The translations under genes were made by a program, and so were the position numbers. From NCBI GenBank assembly GCA_018105865.1, contig CM030834.1, positions 18,966,719 through 19,030,718 of the forward strand: a stretch of 64,000 bases of DNA, written 5' to 3'. The notes beneath the pieces are model-generated. The model had not been told where the DNA came from and did no database searches. It saw only the letters and a program-made list of their open reading frames with translations. Numbering within the stretch: the first letter of the stretch is position 1; the number at the start of each line of letters is the position of its first letter. Positions 1 to 31,289 of the stretch are shown here, in pieces. The stretch comes from Metaphire vulgaris (lineage: Eukaryota; Annelida; Clitellata; Crassiclitellata; Megascolecidae).

Positions 1-183
1 AAAGGCATGCAACGAGCATTTCAAAATGCCGGCCGTATCACAGCGAGAGAGAGAGAGAGAGTTCGGTTTTGCCGGGCGGAAGTTCTTGGTCTCCGGTGGC
101 GCCATAGGCGGATTTAGAGTTTAATATTTGGTATAGGCTAGCATGGGGCTCTGGGGGTGCCATCCAGCACGCGTGCCATCCAG

Positions 184-378
<195 letters not shown>

Positions 379-420
379 CAGGGTTAGAGTGGTTCACTAG
401 GATCTGCCCTGTGGGAGAAC
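379..420 (-). mobile_element. SINE/LINE tail fragment
   Basis: AGAGTGGTTCACTAGG...TGGGAGAACTAC matches the tail family found in several copies elsewhere (AGTGGTTTAGGAGG...GTGTGAGAACCACT). It is truncated to about 45 bp. Confidence 0.6.
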
Positions 421-1452
421 TACTGCATCCTTTCTCTTTGCTTTCATTTGGAGTCCGGGTCATAAAATACTCGCGGTATTTGCGTCAGTTCGCAGCGCAG
501 AACGTCGTTTTCTTTTGAATAACAAGCAGCGAGAACTTGTGTGCAGTTGAGTCTGAGCTGTGTTAAAAATTCTGCTCCAACAATGATGCAGGGAGAGGAA
601 GGAATTTTTACAGCAGCGAGTCTTTTATCGATGTCGATGCACCGACGACACTCGTCAGTCGTTCGCGTGACTTTTGTGCCGCGATAAACGGCGTGTCGTG
701 TCAGTCGAGGCGCCCGCTGTGCTGCAGCGATGATGATTATGGCCGATGAGTGAAATAAACACACTCCTCCTTTTCGTTTTTATTGTCTTCGGTCGTCGAT
801 GGGGGCTGCCGAGTGTCGGGACAATTTTTTTTTTTTTTGGGGGGGGGGAACGTGCGTCTGATGATGGGCCACGACGGGTTACGGTTGTTTATTCCGACAC
901 GCCAGTAGGCCTAAATCTAGTATAGGAACGCAGGAATGGCTTTAGAAATCTGTTCTCCGCGGAGGACGTGATTGCAGCAAAAACGATTTGCAATCTCTGC
1001 ATGCAAAGGCAAGTATGCGGAGCCGTAAAGGAAGCGGCGAACAGTCGGTGTGAGGTCGGGACGAAAAAGGACCGGTCGATCGGCTATAACGTCGACCTAT
1101 ACAGTACACGGACAGTATAGACCATGCACGCCGGGCAGCTGTTGAAGTTAATTATGATAGGTCTAAGTATAGTCCTCTAACTGACTGACTCTGAGCGCGG
1201 CGGTTTTTTGCGGTTGCTGAAATTTCACGAATGCTATAAGAAATGCGTTCGTAAGATGAAATTATTTCGAATTCGCTCGAATTATTCGAGCCGTTGGCGT
1301 CTATAGTGATTAGACAAGCCCGCTCCAAATGTCAGAACGGTTAAATGCCGCCACCAATATCGCGTTTTGACTGATGTTGTGACATTTAGATATACAGGGA
1401 CGGCGCGCTGGTTCCAGGGTTGCACAACCCAGGAACCTATCTTTATTGCCGA

Positions 1453-1494
<42 letters not shown>
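1453..1494. repeat. (AT)n microsatellite
   Basis: About 21 AT units, followed by (GT)n at 1,498-1,511. Confidence 0.9.
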
Positions 1495-1500
<6 letters not shown>

Positions 1501-1866
1501 GTGTGTGTGTGAGTTTGCGTATGTATGCTAAACGATATATTTTCCTCCCGATAGACGTTTATCACTTTCGCTGTTCATGGCTATATTCTGGCAGCCAACC
1601 AGGGTTGTCTATTATGTCTGCAGGCTTCTAAAGATATGCTTTCGATATAGTCAGCGATTCGATGCGTAATAATACATTATGCCAACGTCCTTGACGCATG
1701 GATAATTTTGCCTTCATAATGTCGCATTCCTAAGTTGCCGCGAAGGAAAATTTCCCGCGATGGTCGACTGCAGTTGAATAGACGCCAGCTGCATGGAGAA
1801 AAAGAGGGTTGTTTTTTGCCAGCTCGCCGGAATGGAATCTCAGCTTTTCAGATAAAAAGTGCCTTG

Positions 1867-1867
<1 letters not shown>

Positions 1868-1921
<54 letters not shown>
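1868..1921. repeat. (GT)n microsatellite
   Basis: About 27 GT units. Confidence 0.95.
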
Positions 1922-1922
<1 letters not shown>

Positions 1923-2872
1923 TTATCGCAATCTGTGCCCTTAGTTTGGATCTTTAGCCATTAGTTTGGATTTTTTTTAAACGCCAGACCCGAACAGCGC
2001 AAATGTCTTTGCCTTAAATACAGTGTATATCTTTTGATCCTTGTGCGAATACTGTACGACGAGAACTACATGTATATCAATCGAGGCTGTAATGGCGGCG
2101 TTTTTCAGCGCGGGTCCTTTCATTTCGTCATTTAAAAAATCTGGCGATACGATTGTTGCAGTTTACCGGAGTTGTATCTTATCGTTATTGTTATTGGTAC
2201 CGTATACGCAGACTAGTCGGACTTGAAGCTGTTTTAAACGAATTTCCGAAAAATTTGAGTCCGTCAAAACGTTGACGTGCTCAACTGGTTTCCATAATCT
2301 ATACGATCAAAAGAAAGATGAGAGACGAGAGCAATGGGGCGTTTTATTAGCGTTCCTTGATGTCCAAACTTTGAATTTGAAATTTCTAAGATCAAAAGAA
2401 AGCTGTCACTCATCAACCAATGGATAGCAGACATCGAATCGATTGCCGGCAAGTGCTCGGAATCCTGGGCATGACGCACAACGTTCCTTTTATGCCCGTT
2501 AGAGGTTTAGAGAGCGACGCAGTCCGCGTAATCAATTCCGCAACACGCTTGATTGCATGGAAAGGAATTCGACACAGGCTCGTCTGGTAACAAATTAAGA
2601 CGGATCCAAAGAATTAAGTCTGCATAAGCCTAGGGCCTACAGGCAATGATTTCAAGTGCTGTCAACACGCCGTTCCGTTGTGCGCCCCATAGGTTACAAC
2701 CCCGACAAGCGTTTACCTTTGAAGTATTCTGACTGACTGTTGATTAACAAAATCAAGTCAACCGCAGTAACAATCCGTTAGCAACGGACTTCAAGAGACC
2801 GGAAGAGCACCCGTCAATCCGGAGCATGACTCGTGTGTTCCATCTGTGTCCTTTAGCAACCACAGTCACATG

Positions 2873-3150
2873 CAGTGGCGTAGCCAAGGGGGCACCGACG
2901 AAAATTGTGTAAAATGTGTTTCCATGCATTTTAAATTTCCGGACGCGTTTTTGAGAGTCAACCCCCCGTTGGGGCTGCTGACCAAACTGTTTTAAGCGCC
3001 ATAGGCATGACGACCTTTTTTGCTTGTCAGCGTATAAAAGGAAAATTTTTAGAAGGAAAGACAGGATAAATACATAGGATGACATTTTTTGCTTGCCAAG
3101 ATTTTTCGAAAGTTGGTTACGGTCAAAACCAAATCCTGGCTCCGCCACTG
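2873..3150. mobile_element. hAT-type MITE, 278 bp, TSD GTCACATG
   Basis: Starts CAGTGGCGTAGCCAAGG and ends CCTGGCTCCGCCACTG, giving inverted termini of about 16 bp with mismatches. The perfect 8-bp duplication GTCACATG (2865-2872, 3151-3158) is diagnostic of hAT transposition. The interior has two copies of the GCTTGTCAG-type module and no transposase. Confidence 0.9.
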
Positions 3151-3158
3151 GTCACATG

Positions 3159-4100
3159 TCCACCGGCACGGAGCGGACGCTAAAATGGTCTGTGTAATGC
3201 TCTGATATGTTGGCGGCAATGGCTTCGGTAATAAATTCCGATAAACATTCGATCGCGCATCGTTGGTAACTGAAAGCCAGACGCTTGTCTGGTAACAAAA
3301 GAAGAACGTGTTATCCAAGGTTTAGGACTACGCTTTTTCCAGAAATAGATATGCGAGGGCTGTATAGTATTAATGATGCAACGTTGTCAACCGGTATCTA
3401 CTTTATGTACCATGTCAGTGATCCTCTCTTTGTTGCATAATCTCCTCAGGAGAAGTAAAAAAATTATTTTCACATTAAATGATGAGAACGAGGATCGGAG
3501 CTCCCCATAAATGTAAATCAAACGTGTCGGATAAAATCTTTGGAAATCTCCCGTCTGACAAACGCAGAAGATGAAGTAGGACTGTAGGATGGGGAGGAAC
3601 TAGAGAAACTAACGAAGTTCTTTCTTTTGCCAGATACGATGGGATAAATAAATGAAAATGACTGGATACAATCGTATTTCAGAATTATAGTCTCTCCATT
3701 CGCAATTCATAGATTCGTATCGTCGGTCTGCGGTCGCGCTATAGAGGAGTGATACAATGATACATAGACTTTTTTACGTAACATAGATTCGAGTTTCTAC
3801 TGTGATTTAACGATACTGGCTGGCGTCTTCTGTAAAAAAACGAGACGCAAAATACCTTTTATAGAGATTACGTAACCAAGACGCTTGCAAACCTAAATAT
3901 GATTTAATCTTTAAGTCCAACTGCCTTTGAGAACAAACGTCCAATAAGCGGCTGGTCTTGATGCGTTTTATGTAGTTTAGACAGGTAGTTTAGATAGGTA
4001 GAGCCTATAGGGCGTATAGGCCTATTAGTAGGCATATAGCTTCATTAATTAAAAGTGTCCGCCAAGAGACGACGAGTAGCCTATCTAACTATGTAGTTAA
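3159..4100. other. Unique noncoding DNA
   Basis: No exon-like frame, repeat or RNA was recognised in this stretch. Confidence 0.4.
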
Positions 4101-4254
4101 GGGATCGTCCATAAATTACGTACGCGGTTAGGGGAGTCCGGCCATTTGTTACGAAGTGTGACGACAGGGGGGTCCGTAAATGTGACGTAACGCAAAAAAT
4201 GTAAGTAAAGTAAAGTAAAGTAAAATCTCGTGGATTTCTGTGATAAGTGATGCC

Positions 4255-4385
4255 CTTCGACCTTTTTTGCTTGTCAGGGATTCTGGAGAGGGAAAAATAA
4301 ACAAGGATTATCTTTTTTTGCTTGTCAGGGTTTTTTGAGAGGAAAACTACAAGGATGACCTTTTTGCTTGTCAAGACTTTTCGGA
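4255..4385. repeat. Three tandem copies of a ~50-bp GCTTGTCAG module
   Basis: Units begin at about 4,258, 4,308 and 4,357, each GACCTTTTTTGCTTGTCAGG-like followed by a TTTTxxGAgaGGAAAA-type stretch. The same module occurs in several other DNA elements of this window. Confidence 0.75.
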
Positions 4386-5077
4386 AGACGAAAATGGGGG
4401 GGGGGCGTTGTTACGTCCTATTTCCTATTTGAGGGATCTGACGTTTTGTTACGTCGCGTTATGGTGGTGGGACATTAGCGCGTTTTGCGCGAGTTCATTT
4501 TGACGTCCTTTGCAAAAGCGCTTTCAATGCTTGAATGATAAGCTGCTTTCGAATGGTGACTGGGACATTAGCATACATTGATCGCGTGCAAGCACACGGA
4601 GGGGAGAAAATCAACGCCGCCGCGCACGACTGATTGTGGTTGCACATTCACCCGAGTTTCGGTCGCGTTCATTTTGACTTTTCAACCAATCAGGCATCGA
4701 TTGAAACGTCAGCCCATAGACTTTAATATATTAATAATAAATCTATGGTCAGCCCACCAAATAATTTGAAATAAAGAGAAGAGAAGAGAAAATTAATCAT
4801 GGCTACAAAAAGTGAATTTGATATAAATTTGATATAAATATATTGAATGAGGTGGCGGCGTATCCCATTTTATGGGAATGGGATAGCACATGCGATACGT
4901 ATAAAGAAAGTGATAAAAGGCCATCGATATGGCTCGAGATTGCTGGAAAACTACAGTCCACACCAGGTAGCCTACGTGAATCATGAATGTATATATTACA
5001 CAATGAATCTACACGCAATGCAACGAAATAGAGTGAAATAAATTTGAAAGCTAAACGCTTCTTTATTTACCGGTATA

Positions 5078-5141
<64 letters not shown>

Positions 5142-5158
5142 GTTGTTGTTGTTGTTGT
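5078..5158. repeat. (ATT)n/(GTT)n microsatellite
   Basis: About 21 ATT-type units followed by six TTG units. Confidence 0.9.
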
Positions 5159-5947
5159 CAAGACAATTTATGTATCGCCGTGGTCATGACCAAGGCCAAG
5201 GCCTACTTTTACGCCTTTCTGGGTTTCTATGACTTCTTTTCTTTCGACAAAGCAGCTACTGATGCGATGATATAGGCCTATGTTGTTAAAATCATCATTC
5301 CGCAAATAGCAACTAATTCTCTGTCTGCCATTTTTCAGCGCTACATCAGCTGTTGTAGGCGCGGCTTAATTTTTGCCTGTGTGGAAAATCGCTCCTACAC
5401 GTTCAACACGATCGCAAAGGACGTCAAAATGAACTCGCGCAATGCGCGGGTAATGTCCCACCACCTTTACGTAGGGGGAGGGGTAAAAAGTGCCTAAATC
5501 GCGTTACGTAATTTATGGACTAACTTAATAGAATTGAGGACTGAAATTCAATGAATGACAGAGACTTCATGTACCCGAGATGTGATTTTTGTGAGGGTTG
5601 CAAAGTTAGCTGGGGAGGGGGTCAACCCCCAACGCCCCCGGCAACTCCAACACTGCGTCCTGCCCTCTAAGTATGTCTGCGTGTCCGTCTGTCTGCCTGT
5701 GTCTGTCTGTTATCTATTGGCTTCGTCAGTAAAATCCACTGACCCGAGCTAACGGCTTTTCATTCCACAAGTAGGCTAACAGGATAAAGCCGCTTTACCA
5801 CGCTCCAGACTGTTATGAGCGCGCACCGTTTGGCCTCAGCTGAGCACTTGCCCCAGTTACTGCCCCAGTTTCCTCGTCCGTCTCTTGCTAGGAAAACCCA
5901 GCGGCTACATGGTCATGATATCAAAGCTTCACGAACTAGCAACGGCA

Positions 5948-6012
<65 letters not shown>

Positions 6013-6013
6013 C

Positions 6014-6044
<31 letters not shown>

Positions 6045-6125
6045 GTAGTGGTGGTGATGATGATGATTGATGATGATGGTAGTGGTGGTGGTGATGATGA
6101 TGATGATGATGGTGATGGTGGTGAT
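5948..6125. repeat. (GAT)n imperfect microsatellite
   Basis: A GAT array with GTG and GAC interruptions, reading as poly-Asp, poly-Met or poly-His in different frames. No evidence of coding use. Confidence 0.9.
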
Positions 6126-6473
6126 AATTACATAGATTTCCGTCTGCCTATTAAACAGCATCGACGATTCGACATAGCGACCGTATATGACATGAATGAT
6201 GTAGCGCTGTAGTAGTAGAGACAGTTAAGTGGTGCGCACAAACCAATTAAATATCTGGGTTAGAATATTATTCGTCTGACTTTGGGCTGAAGAGGGCGAA
6301 TCTGTCGACTTTGCTTTCGATCGAAGCCATCAAAGGCAATCAGCGATTCAGCGGAGAGAATTTTCCGGAACTGCGTTTCATTTGGTAAATGGCGATTCGT
6401 GACCGGCATGTGCCACTGTTGTTCTGACAGTTTTAAATGCAATTGCCCTTTCAATTTGATTAAGATTGTCTAT

Positions 6474-6656
6474 CAGTGGCGGCTCTAGTATTTGGCAAGT
6501 GGGGGGGGGGCGTTGGGGGCAACTTCTAATCATGGGGGCCAACCATTTGTTGTTTAATGTATGTAGCATTAAGTATAGGGTCCCAACTGGGGGGACCACT
6601 GGGGGGACCAGGCTCTCAATAGGGGGGGCACAGGCCCCCCGGTGGAGCCGCCACTG
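6474..6656. mobile_element. hAT MITE family CAGTGGCGGCTC, 183 bp, TSD TTGTCTAT
   Basis: Termini CAGTGGCGGCTC and GAGCCGCCACTG are perfect inverted repeats, flanked by TTGTCTAT on both sides (6466-6473, 6657-6664). It is nearly identical internally to the copy at 60,706-60,890. Confidence 0.93.
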
Positions 6657-6898
6657 TTGTCTATCCCGCCCTTTAAACCTAATGACTAAGACCAGTGACG
6701 TCAATCTGTAGTAAAAGTTGTGAGGGTCCACTCGTTGTTGTGCCTAACCCTAACCATTTTAGCATAATTCGTACAGTGTATTACTTATTAATGTTCCAAA
6801 ATACCATTTGCTGATAATATCTACGTGTATTATCTATCCAGCATATCAATTTATTAAGTAATCGTACAACGGTACAATATAGATTTATTCAGATTTTT

Positions 6899-6928
6899 GT
6901 GAGGGTCCATTGCCTTTTGGACCCTCAC
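6899..6928. repeat. Perfect 10-bp-arm hairpin
   Basis: GTGAGGGTCC and GGACCCTCAC separated by 10 bp; a third GGACCCTCAC lies at about 6,959. No element boundaries found. Confidence 0.6.
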
Positions 6929-7150
6929 AACCAAATTTTGTAAAGGGCCGGACCCCAGGACCCTCACAGGATCGATGCCTATGAGTAAGACATGAAATTG
7001 CATGACATATTATACTCCTTAGACCACGAGAGCGGAAGAAATAAATAAAGTATTCTCGTGAATTTCTATAGCGCTTTCGAAAGCAGGTGCCGTATTCATT
7101 CATGGACAATTTCAATAGCGCTGTAACAAGGCCCACAACAAAAGCGCTTT

Positions 7151-7157
7151 ATATACG

Positions 7158-7200
<43 letters not shown>
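7151..7200. repeat. (AT)n microsatellite between GCGCTTT motifs
   Basis: The AT tract is flanked by AAGCGCTTTATA and CAGCGCTTTAAA. The nearby GCGCTATATAAAT at about 7,349 is a common retroposon 3' tail. Confidence 0.7.
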
Positions 7201-7201
<1 letters not shown>

Positions 7202-7778
7202 CAGCGCTTTAAAAGAGCACTGTATGCCATAAGTCTCTTGGTAGTCTCCTTACTAATTGATACTGTAGACTTAATAGTTTGCCTGATCGTAGAAGCATGT
7301 CTATACATGTATCTAGTAACCCTTATGATAGAGCGCTGATAGCAAAGCGCTATATAAATTAAATGTTTAGATTAGTGAATACCGGTAGACGACAAAAAGA
7401 GCAGAGAGAATCGCACAAGAAAGAACCAAAAAATCCAGCGCTGAACAGCTGGCTGCCCTACGAAGGGAGTTCGTGAAACAGAGATGAAGGCATAAAGATG
7501 AATGATAGGCCTATTATGTTCAAAACCTTGTGGCCGTCTTCTTCTTTTCATCTTTCCCCCACTAGGAAAGATTGCAGCAAAAGTTCATGGACCCATTGTA
7601 CATTACTGGTATAGTTGGTAGTTATCTTAGTATTTTGCATAGAAAATGGGCTCTGTTGATGTGAATACACTGAGTATTCAGCGTTGGAATTGGCAGTGTA
7701 AGTCTTGGGTCTGTATTCTATATTGATGAAAATGATGATTTAAATGATGTATAGGATAGGATGTTGCTGGATCTAAAG

Positions 7779-8133
7779 CAGAGGTTCCCAAACTATGGTC
7801 AGTGGGCAACTTGTGGCCTGTCAGGGCTCAGAGAGTGGCCCGTGAGGTCTCAATATTTGGATATAATGTATTTTATTAATTTCAATGTATTTTAATAATT
7901 TCAAAAATTTATTGATGCTCAAATAAATATATTATCACTAAATGAATGTTGCAATATGTGCGCTGTACTGTATTCTAGAGTACTATAGATTTTGTTATTT
8001 CATTTTGAACCCACATCAGAATCATCTTTAGTAGACCTATAGTATAAATTTTCTAATTTTATAGTGTTGTGGCCTGCTTAAGTACCGAAAATAGTAGATA
8101 TGGCCATCAACTTGAAAAGCTTGGGAAGCACCG
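7779..8133. mobile_element. Degraded hAT-type element, 355 bp
   Basis: Starts CAGAGGTTCCCAA and ends TTGGGAAGCACCG (imperfect inverted termini), flanked by ATCTAAAG and ATCTGAAA (6 of 8 equal). No coding capacity. Confidence 0.65.
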
Positions 8134-8141
8134 ATCTGAAA

Positions 8142-10036
8142 CCTCAACTGAATGTATTGTAATGCATGAGACTTTTTATTGTCATTCCCATTAGACTTTT
8201 GAATAAATCGGTTTGCTCATCTGTTCCTTTCAATCTTGAGGCTATAATGCCTTTATGTCTATGACTATGACAAAAACCATAATAATAATAAAGTTAATGG
8301 TCGGTCTATAAAGTATTTATTATTAGATGTAATGAATGATGAAGTATTTGCGTCTTTGTCATTGTCATTCGTCTGATTTATGGTCATTCTCTGCTCTCTG
8401 GTCGTGTACGGTGCACTCGAGTGGCCATCGCGTCGTCGTCAGTGATAGATCCTCAACTTGAGTGTGCGATCGGACGATGTTATCTGTGAGCATTGTGCGC
8501 ATGAACGGCTCAATGTTTCGGCATGCCTGATCGTCTAATATATTCGTTGACTTATGAAGCTCGAGGATACGGAACACTTAATATATTTGGGATACTATAG
8601 AGAATGATTTTGCATTGTCAACATTTGAGCCTGTCTTTAGCAGTATTTGTCAAAATACTGAATCAGACAAATGCCTTTCATATAGTTTGCTGAACTGTTT
8701 GGTATAAATGCCTATATTGAGGTATGATGCCAGAATAAACAGATTCTACAGTGCTACTACAGTAGAACTTCATTATAATGGACTCGTTTATAGCATACTT
8801 GGTTATAACGTACTGTCTTATGTCATGCACTACTGCGTATGATGGATATTGGATATAATGTACTTCGGATATAATAACATACTAAATTTTACAGACTCAC
8901 TAAATATGTTATAACAGAGTTCTATGATATGTATGAGAATGCTTATATAATGGTGTACGTATGACGAGTTACATGTATGTATCAACTCAATGAATGAATT
9001 TGAATTATTTTGCTCGCATAGTCAAAATATATTGATTTATTTTATATGGATGCAAAACGTTTCTCTTAAAAAATTCATTCTTTCCATGACTGTAATGTCC
9101 AGACCAAACTATGTTGCTCCTTTAAATATAATGACCCTCACTTGGCTGACCCCCTGTACCATGCTATCTCAATTTTAACTTTATATTACCTGGTAAATGA
9201 CTAAGAATAAACAGATTCCGCAGTGCTACTATAGAATGCACTCTACATATTCAGAAGATTCTACTTTACTTACTTACGCATTGATAAACACAAGCATTTG
9301 TTAGGTAAATTCTGCATCAATTGGACTCAGTAATGTACCTTGATATGTACCATATGACACAGTGCAAACATTCTCTGATTGCTGTGGTAGGTACTTGTAT
9401 TGTGTACATTAGAATGACCATTGCTCCAATTTCTTAAGAGAATTCTGTTCACAAGCATATTTATCAGCTGAATTTAATTGATTCTACCAGTATAGTGTAT
9501 TTGGGATTTTTGTCACGATTTCTAGATGGTTTTGATCAACAAAGCCATAGCTTGGAGGCAGAAACCAATGTCTTAAGAATTTGATATATCTGTTATTTTG
9601 TTTATCTAGGCGAGAATTCAAAGAGCATTTTGCCAGATTTAATTCAGCAGACAATTTGAGCGGAAAAATTTACTGGAATGTTTCTTTCTGTCTCAGCTTT
9701 CCTCTTAACCTTTAGGCTTTTCAATGTGAATGACATGCTTGACAAATGACTTGGTATGCTCCTAGATCAGCCCTCTATTGCTGACTGCTGCAATATTATA
9801 TATGTATTGTAAAGCAAGGCTTTGTATTTAGAGTTACATACACAGTTAGAATTGCTTGATAAAGAAGTGAGACTTTACTTTTCACCTGAGCTTTTGGATA
9901 TGGTATAAGTGAGGAAGGGATGGTTGGAGTTGGATTATGCTATGAGTGGGCCCAAGGACTCTGAATGCTACCATTTTTACCCATGACCTAGAGATATTTA
10001 CACGAGGAACAACATCTAGAAAGGTTTTTAGGAGGA
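8142..10036. other. Unique AT-rich noncoding DNA
   Basis: Only two short related retroposon-like motifs (AATAAACAGATTCYRCAGTG at about 8,735 and 9,207) were recognised. No exon candidate. Confidence 0.45.
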
Positions 10037-10044
10037 TAACTTAG

Positions 10045-10962
10045 CAGAGATGTAGCAAGTACACAATGCTTCAAGTACAAGTACAAGTACAAGTACCTGG
10101 CCTCCGAGTACAAGTACAAGTACAAGTACTTGCATTCCAAAAACTCCGAGTACAAGTACAAGTACAAGTACCTGGCCTCCGAGTACAAGTACAAGTACAA
10201 GTACCTGGCCTCCGAGTACAAGTACAAGTACCTGGCCTCAGAGTACAAGTACAAGTACAAGTACCTGGCCTCCAAGTACTAGTACAACATTTTTGACATT
10301 GACATTTTTTCCGCTGACATTTTGTCCCCAAGACATTTTCTACATGACATTTTGTCCGTGACATTTTGTCCTCGGACAGTTTGTCCGGCCACGAATAAAA
10401 TTGACACTATTAGCATCTAAATATCATCACAGTTGCACTAAAAAAATAGAGATGATAGTCTTGCATCGGTCATATTAACCCTATGCGGTCTCGCGATCAA
10501 GCCAGCTTGGCTAAATACGCGTTTAATTGGTGCGCCAGAAGCAGGCATACTAAGGTCTCTAATGGCTGCATTATACAGCCTGCTGAACTCCTTTCTATTA
10601 ACCTCACTGTTCCAAAATACGATGGTATCAGTGGCTTCATCATAAATATCGTTGAGTTCCAGGTACTTGGCCATCTGTGAGGATGTGCTTGTCATTAGCC
10701 TAAAGGAACAGCATTACTGGTACCATTGAAGTACATATAGCCAGAGATGTAGCAAGTACACAATGCTTCAAGTACAAGTACAAGTACAAGTACCTGGCCT
10801 CCGAGTACAAGTACAAGTACAAGTACTTGCATTCCTAAAACTCCGAGTACAAGTACAAGTACAAGTACCTGGCCTCCGAGTACAAGTACAAGTACAAGTA
10901 CTAAAAATTTGTACTCGAGTACAACTCGAGTACAAGTACAAGTACCAAGTACTACATCTCTG
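10045..10962 (-). mobile_element. Composite hAT element with AAGTAC arrays, TSD TAACTTAG
   Basis: Begins CAGAGATGTAG and ends CTACATCTCTG. The perfect 8-bp duplication TAACTTAG flanks the whole 918 bp (10037-10044, 10963-10970). Just inside each end lies an array of AAGTAC units punctuated by CTGGCCTCCGAGTAC, and both arrays are in the same orientation. A second copy of the left terminus starts at 10,742, so 10,742-10,962 is itself a 221-bp TIR-bounded unit. A transposase C-terminal remnant lies between on the - strand. Five GACATTTTGTCC-type motifs occupy about 10,300-10,385. Confidence 0.9.
10438..10695 (-). pseudogene. hAT transposase C-terminal dimerisation fragment
   Basis: An 85-residue open frame contains VFWNSEVNRKEFSRLYNAAI, DLSMPASGAPIKRVFSQAGL and a PHRVNMTDARL end. 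This is the hAT C-terminal dimerisation motif (L-S-x-P-A-S-x-A-P-x-x-R-V-F-S-x-A-G). The catalytic RNase H-like core is absent, so it is a non-functional remnant inside the element at 10,045-10,962. Confidence 0.85.
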
Positions 10963-11217
10963 TAACTTAGGGATATAACTACAGGCTGTAAAATGATTTG
11001 AAAAAAATAGACACTAGGAGTGACATTCTTTAGGGCACTGTATAGGCACTGTCTGGATGTTATAACTTCGTACTTGACAACACACACTAAAGCGGCTCTG
11101 TATTTGTGTCTGAAAAGTAATTTGCTGTTTACTGGAGTCGATGGCTTCGCAGTAATAGTTGAGAATAGTGTAATGTAAGGCAGTGATAGGTGACAACGAT
11201 GCTCTTTGCTCTTCCAG

Positions 11218-29718
<18,501 letters not shown>

Positions 29719-30517
29719 ACGTAGATGTAGCTCACTGCTGGACAAAAGACTTCTTATCGAGCATTGGACTGTGACCGTTCTTATAAGTGTTATTACGGTA
29801 CTTTGACGAGTTGTGCATTTGTCTAAATTAATCTGGTTGTTCAGATGGTTTCGTGTATAGTTGGTAACATTTATGATACTCAAAAACAGTTCGTTTGCAG
29901 CGACCAGTGGCTGTTGCAATGGTAATTACATTTTGTGCTTGTACTGGACGATGAAAATTGTGATTTGACTCGGATAAATCGTTTTGCACTGTTTGCCGTT
30001 TAATTCTAAGCAAGGATGCTATTTCACTGATCTATTCCCATAGAAATTAAAATACAATAATCATTTCCGCGGAAACTTGAATCAAAGAGACTGCTAGCTT
30101 GACAATTTCTTATAACAGAATGCAAGTTTTTATGTTTTTCCATTTTGAAATACTTTTAAATTTGAGATTTTGTGCATTTGAAATACATTCTATGATATTG
30201 ACTGCAGTAAGTACATTGGTAACTAGTTGTAAAGGACTAAAAATAGATTTGTTCTAAGAATGTGTGAAGTTAGCAAACTTTTTAGAATTCTGTCTCAAAT
30301 GTCAATTTTTAAAATTGTGATTGACTGCATTTTGTCACAAATCTTAAGTTTCTGATTTTATAGAATACTGATATTTTTTGGGTGTCATTGTATTGTTCTC
30401 TTTGTAAGTAAACTGTATCAAAGTATCTCGTTTATGTACTGTACATTGCTAGTCTAAATTTAAAACTATGTTATCCATTGTTTTTTAAAAATTCTTGTAA
30501 AAAGCATGGTTTTAATG

Positions 30518-30523
30518 AATAAA
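30518..30523 (+). terminator. Polyadenylation signal of the CRIM1-like gene
   Basis: AATAAA lies 800 bp after the stop codon in an AT-rich 3' UTR, followed by ATTAAA about 8 bp later. T-rich sequence follows. No better signal lies between the stop and this point, so the mRNA probably ends near 30,540. Confidence 0.6.
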
Positions 30524-30779
30524 CAGAACTATTAAATGTATTATCTTATTGTTACATTTAATTTTCTATTTATTGAACTTTCATAAGTGGTAGTAGTTTT
30601 TGCATTATCACAGGCTAATGAGTAAGTTTCAAAATTACAATAACAATTTCCTGACTGAGTGATTATTGAACTTAAAGCAAAAAGAGTTCAAAATTATGCA
30701 CTGAAATCCAGATATTAAACACTAACTTTAATACAAGTTGTTCCCAGATCAAGGGTGATCTTCTTCCCGTAGGTTTTGA

Positions 30780-30861
30780 TTTATTAAAAATAGTTGGTTC
30801 CCCATGCTTAGAAGTTGCCACCCCAACGCCCCCCACTTGCCAAATCCTGGAGTAGCCACTG
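30780..30861 (-). mobile_element. Truncated hAT MITE of the CAGTGGCGGCTC family
   Basis: The right part matches the MITE at 6,474 and 60,706 (GCAAGTGGGGGGCGTTGGGG on the - strand, terminus CAGTGGCTACTCC). The other end is lost. Confidence 0.75.
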
Positions 30862-31108
30862 CTAACCTGGGTGGAGTCATTAGCTGAGGGCCTACAGCCT
30901 TTAATCAGTAAATTCACAGTCTTTGTTCATTCTATGAACCAACATGCTTGTTCAGTACAGCATGCATAATAATTTACAACTAGGCAGACAGACTTCTTCA
31001 CGTCTAAATTCCCAAACGTACTTATCCGTTGCCATCATTTCTCTGTTCTTCCAACAATTATGAGAATTTTCAAAAGCGACGGTATCCAAGTCTCGTCTCT
31101 GACTTGTC

Positions 31109-31283
31109 CAGGGATATTTTTACACCCCCCCCCCCCAACACACCCCCAATTTGAGGTAAACACCCCCCGTAAAATTTGGTAATGTGACAATGGTATGCAT
31201 ACAAAATGCATACTAATTAGCTCCGGACACCCCCAATTTGAGGTCGACACCCCCCAAAATTCACAATCCTAGAAATATCCCTG
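31109..31283. mobile_element. hAT MITE, 175 bp, TSD GACTTGTC/GACTTGCC
   Basis: Ends CAGGGATATTT and AAATATCCCTG, flanked by an 8-bp duplication with one difference. The interior has two direct copies of ACCCCCAATTTGAGGT. It lies between the 3' ends of the two genes. Confidence 0.88.
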
Positions 31284-31289
31284 GACTTG

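Larger units (their letters stand above)
4101..5520. mobile_element. Large inverted-repeat (foldback-like) DNA element
   Basis: The outer ends are complementary: GTCCATAAATTACGTA near 4,107 and its reverse complement ending at 5,520. Inner arms 4,463-4,515 and 5,412-5,466 also pair, sharing GGTGGTGGGACATTA and GAGTTCATTTTGACGTCCTT. The left arm contains three tandem copies of the GCTTGTCAG module. The interior includes an (ATT)n tract. No transposase frame is seen. The target duplication is not clear. Confidence 0.65.

Noticed and set aside
11190..11217. In-frame extension upstream of CRIM1 exon a
   Set aside because: A pyrimidine-rich CTTCCAG acceptor at 11,217 and the phase pattern show this is intron sequence.
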